Shown piece after piece: positions 26,678 to 33,504 of a stretch of DNA of 33,504 bases. The stretch's first letter is position 1; each line of letters starts with the position of its first letter. The translations under genes were made by a program, and so were the position numbers. The DNA comes from an uncultured Clostridia bacterium (GTDB lineage: Bacteria; Bacillota; Clostridia; Christensenellales; Aristaeellaceae), in the NCBI GenBank assembly GCA_947624355.1, contig CANQKI010000016.1, forward strand, positions 1 through 33,504, read 5' to 3'. The notes beneath the pieces are model-generated. The model searched no databases. It was given only the letters and a program-made list of their open reading frames with translations, and had not been told where the DNA came from.

Positions 26678-26827
26678 TTATAAATCATCTTCGTCCTGTA
26701 CGGGAATATCGTCGTCCGGGTCCTTGGGCGTGCCGGTGTAGCTGCCCAGCACGTCGCTGTTGTCCCGGCGGCTGAGCAGGGCGAACACGCCGCGCCCGCG
26801 CCAGGCGTTTTTCCTGTTTTTCTCCAT
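26678..26827 (-). CDS. Small protein with GSYTGTP and acidic tail, unknown function
   Basis: 49 residues from ATG 26827, with AAGGAGG ten bases in front; an earlier ATG lies too close to that site. A basic N-terminal half (NRKNAWRGRGVFALLSRR) leads to DVLGSYTGTP and an acidic end DPDDDIPVQDEDDL. No signal peptide. From memory, short clostridial proteins with the pattern SYTGxP...PVQDxDDL exist, without a known role. It lies between the rpoBC terminator and a weak hairpin on the same strand as rpoC, so it may be expressed by leakage from that operon. A CCCGGG/CCCGGG hairpin precedes its ribosome binding site. Confidence 0.7.
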   Translation of the reverse strand: MEKNRKNAWRGRGVFALLSRRDNSDVLGSYTGTPKDPDDDIPVQDEDDL

Positions 26828-26880
26828 GGAAAACATCCCTCCTTCCCGGGTATTTTTCCCGGGCCGAAGAACGTCTATGC

Positions 26881-26916
26881 AAAAATCCCCCTCCAGAATA
26901 GGAAGGGGATTTTTTG
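26881..26916 (-). terminator. Rho-independent terminator of the rpoBC operon
   Basis: AAAAATCCCCCTCC (26881-26894) pairs with GGAAGGGGATTTTT (26901-26914) around AGAATA. It is T-rich on both sides and lies 38 nt beyond the rpoC stop. Confidence 0.9.
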
Positions 26917-26953
26917 CGGGGCGAAAAACTGTTTTCGACACCCTATGCGTTGA

Positions 26954-30511
<3,558 letters not shown>

Positions 30512-30579
30512 GGATCAATAACTCCCTCCGTTGCGCTGAGCCGCGGCCGGGGCGTTTGTTCCCCGGCGCGCGGACGGAA

Positions 30580-33504
30580 TCATTCAATATCGTCGTCGTC
30601 GTCCAGCTTCATATCGTCCAGCACGTCGTCCACCTCAAAATCGGCAAACTCGTCGTCCAGGCCGATATCGCCTTCCAGATCGATATCCATGTCGCCTTCC
30701 CCGGCGGGTTCGGGTTCATTGTCAAAGTCATCCATGGTGATGGGCTCGCGGCCGGCGGGCAGCCCTTCATCCAGGTCGTCGTCCTCGTCGTCCAGTTCGC
30801 GGATTTCGATTTCCTGCTTATCCTCGCCCAGCACCCGGATATCCAGCGCCAGGGCCTGGAATTCCTTGATGAGCACCTTGAAGGATTCGGGCACGCCGGG
30901 GGTGGGAATATTCTGGCCCTTCACGATGGCTTCGTAGGTCTTCACCCGGCCCACCACGTCGTCGGACTTGACGGTCAGGATCTCCTGCAGGGTGTGGGCC
31001 GCGCCGTAAGCCTCCAGGGCCCAGACCTCCATTTCGCCGAAACGCTGGCCGCCGAACTGGGCCTTGCCGCCCAGGGGCTGCTGGGTCACCAGGGAGTAGG
31101 GGCCGGTGGAGCGGGCGTGCATCTTATCGTCCACCAGGTGGTGGAGCTTCAAGAAGTACATATAGCCCACGGTGACGGGGTTTTCAAATTCGTCCCCCGT
31201 GCGGCCGTCGTACAGAACGGTCTTGCCGTCCGTGCGCAGGCCCGCCATTTTCAGGCATTCCTCGATATCCTCTTCCGTGGCGCCGTCGAACACCGGGGTG
31301 GCCACATACCAGCCAAGATGCTTGGCGGCCAGCCCCAGATGCACCTCCAGCACCTGGCCGATGTTCATACGGGAGGGAACGCCCAGGGGGTTCAGCACGA
31401 TTTCCAGGGGCGTGCCGTCGGGCAGGAAGGGCATATCCTCCTCCCGCAGGATGCGGGAAACGACGCCCTTGTTGCCGTGGCGGCCGGACATTTTGTCGCC
31501 AACGGAAATCTTTCTCTTTTGCGCGATGTACACGCGCACCATCATGTTGACGCCGGGGGACAGTTCATCCCGGTTCTCCCTCGTAAACGTCTTCACGTCC
31601 ACGATGATGCCGCCCTCGCCGTGGGGCACCTTGAGGGAAGTGTCGCGCACCTCGCGCGCCTTTTCGCCGAAGATGGCCCGGAGCAGCCGCTCCTCCGCCG
31701 TCAGCTCGGTCTCGCCCTTGGGGGTCACCTTGCCCACCAGGATGTCGCCGCTGCGCACTTCCGCGCCGATGCGGATGATGCCGTTCTCGTCCAGGTCCTT
31801 GACGGCGTCGTCGCCAACGTTGGGAATATCCCGGGTGATTTCCTCCGGACCCAGTTTGGTTTCCCGGGCCTCGGATTCGTATTCTTCAATATGAATGGAA
31901 GTATATTTGTCTTCCTTCACCAGCTTTTCGCTGATGAGCACGGCGTCCTCGTAGTTGTAGCCTTCCCAGGTCATGAACCCGATGAGCACGTTGCGGCCCA
32001 AGGCGATTTCGCCGTTTTCGGTGGAAGGGCCGTCGGCCAGCAGGTCGCCCACCTCGATGCGCTCCCCCTGGGAAACCCGGGGATGCTGGTTGATGCAGGT
32101 GCCCTGGTTGGAGCGGGCGAACTTGGTCAGGTGATAGCTGTGCTTTTCGCCCAGGTCGTCCTTGATGACGATGTAATCGGCGTCCACGGAATCCACAACG
32201 CCCGCGTGCTTGGACAGGAGCACCACGCCCGAGTCGTGGGCGGCCTTGTACTCCATGCCCGTGCCCACGATGGGGGCTTCGGGGGTCAGGAGCGGCACAG
32301 CCTGGCGCTGCATGTTGCAGCCCATCAGGGCGCGGTTGGCGTCGTCGTTCTCCAGGAAGGGGATCATGGCGGTGGACACGGAAACCACCTGCTTGGGGCT
32401 CACGTCGATGTAATCCACCTCGGTGTTGGGCACTTCGATGGTTTCCTCCCGCCACCGGACGATGACCCGCTTGTTGATGAAGCGGCCCTCTTCGTCCAGG
32501 GGTTCCTTGGCCTGGCCCACCTTGTAGGCGTCCTCTTCGTCCGCGGTCATGTACACGATCTGGTCGGTCACCTTGCCCGTTTCCTTATCCACATAGCGGT
32601 AAGGCGCTTCCACGAAGCCGTATTCGTTGATGCGGGCATAGGTGGCCAGGGAGCCGATCAGGCCGATGTTGGGGCCTTCAGGGGTCTCAATGGGGCAGAT
32701 GCGGGCGTAGTGGGAATAGTGCACGTCGCGCACTTCCATGCCGGCCCGGTCGCGGTTGAGGCCGCCGGGGCCCAGGGCGGAAAGGCGGCGCTTGTGAGTC
32801 AGCTCGGCCAGGGGGTTGGGCTGGTCCATGAACTGGCTCAGCTGGGAGGAGCCGAAAAACTCCTTGATGGCGGCGGAAACCGGGCGGATGTTGATGAGCT
32901 CGCCGGGTTTCACGTCGTTGGCGTCCTGAATGGCCATACGTTCGCGCACTACCCGCTCCAGGCGGGACAGGCCGATGCGCACCTGGTTCTGCAGCAATTC
33001 GCCCACGCTGCGCAGGCGGCGGTTGCCCAGATGGTCGATATCGTCCGTGGTGCCGATGCCGTAGGGCAGGTTGAGCAGATAGCTCACCGACGCCACGATA
33101 TCGTCGATAATGATGTGCTTGGGCACCAGGTCATGTACGTTTTCCGAAATGACGCGCTTGAGGTCTTCGGGCTCCACGCCCTCCATCACATGCAGCAGGG
33201 TGGGCAGGTGCACCATTTCCAGGATGCCCGCTTCCTTGGGGTCAAAGGGCAGATAGCCCGAAGCGTCCACGAAATTGTTGCCCAGCACCTTGCATTCGTT
33301 CTGGTTGTCCCCCAGGACGTACACCACGTTGACGCCCGCGTTCTGGATTTTTTTCGCCATGTCGCGGGAAATGACGTCGCCCTTCTTCACCATCACTTCG
33401 CCGTCGGCGGGGTTGACCACGTCGCGGGCGGCCTCCCGGCCGGCGATGCGGGCGGCGACGCCCAGCTTTTTGTTGAATTTATAGCGGCCCACGCGCATAA
33501 GGTC
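30580..33504 (-). CDS. rpoB: DNA-directed RNA polymerase subunit beta, C-terminal part
   Basis: The frame is open to the window edge, giving 974 residues; the start (about 250 residues) lies beyond it, since an internal Met at 33498 continues the family sequence [15 protein letters not shown]. The rifampicin-site region [35 protein letters not shown] (as [21 protein letters not shown]) has the usual Asp, His and Ser at the positions that change in resistance. The C-terminus carries a long acidic tail (about 60 residues of Asp/Glu, from about 915). Probably first in an rpoB-rpoC operon, possibly after rplL. Confidence 0.98.
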   Translation of the reverse strand, partial: DLMRVGRYKFNKKLGVAARIAGREAARDVVNPADGEVMVKKGDVISRDMAKKIQNAGVNVVYVLGDNQNECKVLGNNFVDASGYLPFDPKEAGILEMVHLPTLLHVMEGVEPEDLKRVISENVHDLVPKHIIIDDIVASVSYLLNLPYGIGTTDDIDHLGNRRLRSVGELLQNQVRIGLSRLERVVRERMAIQDANDVKPGELINIRPVSAAIKEFFGSSQLSQFMDQPNPLAELTHKRRLSALGPGGLNRDRAGMEVRDVHYSHYARICPIETPEGPNIGLIGSLATYARINEYGFVEAPYRYVDKETGKVTDQIVYMTADEEDAYKVGQAKEPLDEEGRFINKRVIVRWREETIEVPNTEVDYIDVSPKQVVSVSTAMIPFLENDDANRALMGCNMQRQAVPLLTPEAPIVGTGMEYKAAHDSGVVLLSKHAGVVDSVDADYIVIKDDLGEKHSYHLTKFARSNQGTCINQHPRVSQGERIEVGDLLADGPSTENGEIALGRNVLIGFMTWEGYNYEDAVLISEKLVKEDKYTSIHIEEYESEARETKLGPEEITRDIPNVGDDAVKDLDENGIIRIGAEVRSGDILVGKVTPKGETELTAEERLLRAIFGEKAREVRDTSLKVPHGEGGIIVDVKTFTRENRDELSPGVNMMVRVYIAQKRKISVGDKMSGRHGNKGVVSRILREEDMPFLPDGTPLEIVLNPLGVPSRMNIGQVLEVHLGLAAKHLGWYVATPVFDGATEEDIEECLKMAGLRTDGKTVLYDGRTGDEFENPVTVGYMYFLKLHHLVDDKMHARSTGPYSLVTQQPLGGKAQFGGQRFGEMEVWALEAYGAAHTLQEILTVKSDDVVGRVKTYEAIVKGQNIPTPGVPESFKVLIKEFQALALDIRVLGEDKQEIEIRELDDEDDDLDEGLPAGREPITMDDFDNEPEPAGEGDMDIDLEGDIGLDDEFADFEVDDVLDDMKLDDDDDIE

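Overview
Organism. The window looks like chromosomal DNA of a GC-rich anaerobic member of the Clostridia (Bacillota). The reasons are a pyruvate:ferredoxin oxidoreductase, Bacillota-type LexA boxes on dinB, an RqcH/NFACT protein, strong AGGAGG ribosome binding sites, near-consensus sigma-A promoters, and several secreted SH3-repeat and VanW proteins with no outer-membrane genes. A rumen or gut lineage near Aristaeellaceae/Christensenellales is an inference from the SH3/VanW-rich content. It was not tested.

Layout. 1-433 is the 3' end of an insertion sequence. 493-5633 (minus) holds dnaX, two tandem SH3-VanW exported proteins and a DUF2974-type hydrolase. 5719-6897 (plus) is ychF. 7034-9010 has a DUF308 membrane protein (minus) and two small exported proteins (plus). 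9102-10678 (minus) is a DegV-HAD pair, divided by a regulatory intergenic region from a plus operon of TetR regulator, DinB-like protein and GNAT acetyltransferase (10873-12529). 12668-15613 holds an SH3/polysaccharide-deacetylase protein (plus) and a four-SH3-segment secreted protein (minus), converging on one terminator. Then on the minus strand come SOS-controlled dinB, nifJ, and a PepSY-repeat secreted protein. On the plus strand follow a formate/nitrite-family channel and rqcH. 24780-26600 is a more AT-rich accessory patch with an XRE regulator and two acetyltransferases. The right end is a small 49-residue gene plus rpoC and the 3' part of rpoB (minus), with the rpoBC terminator at 26881-26916.

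How it fits together. Most genes are housekeeping (replication, transcription, ribosome quality control, pyruvate oxidation) or cell-envelope functions. The exported proteins share SH3-type wall-binding modules and the repeated ending GYMM-x-x-YL, which suggests a lineage-expanded envelope toolkit.

Most unusual signal. Two families of structured intergenic repeats occur twice each. Family I (65-69 nt) has fixed flanks around a hairpin whose sequence differs completely between copies; it lies in the ychF 3' region and in the PepSY gene's presumed 5' leader. Family II (about 170-195 nt, built of hairpins) starts within 0-1 nt of the stop codons of the PepSY gene and of rqcH. All four copies lie in the same orientation relative to the neighbouring transcript, and the PepSY gene carries family I at its front and family II at its back.
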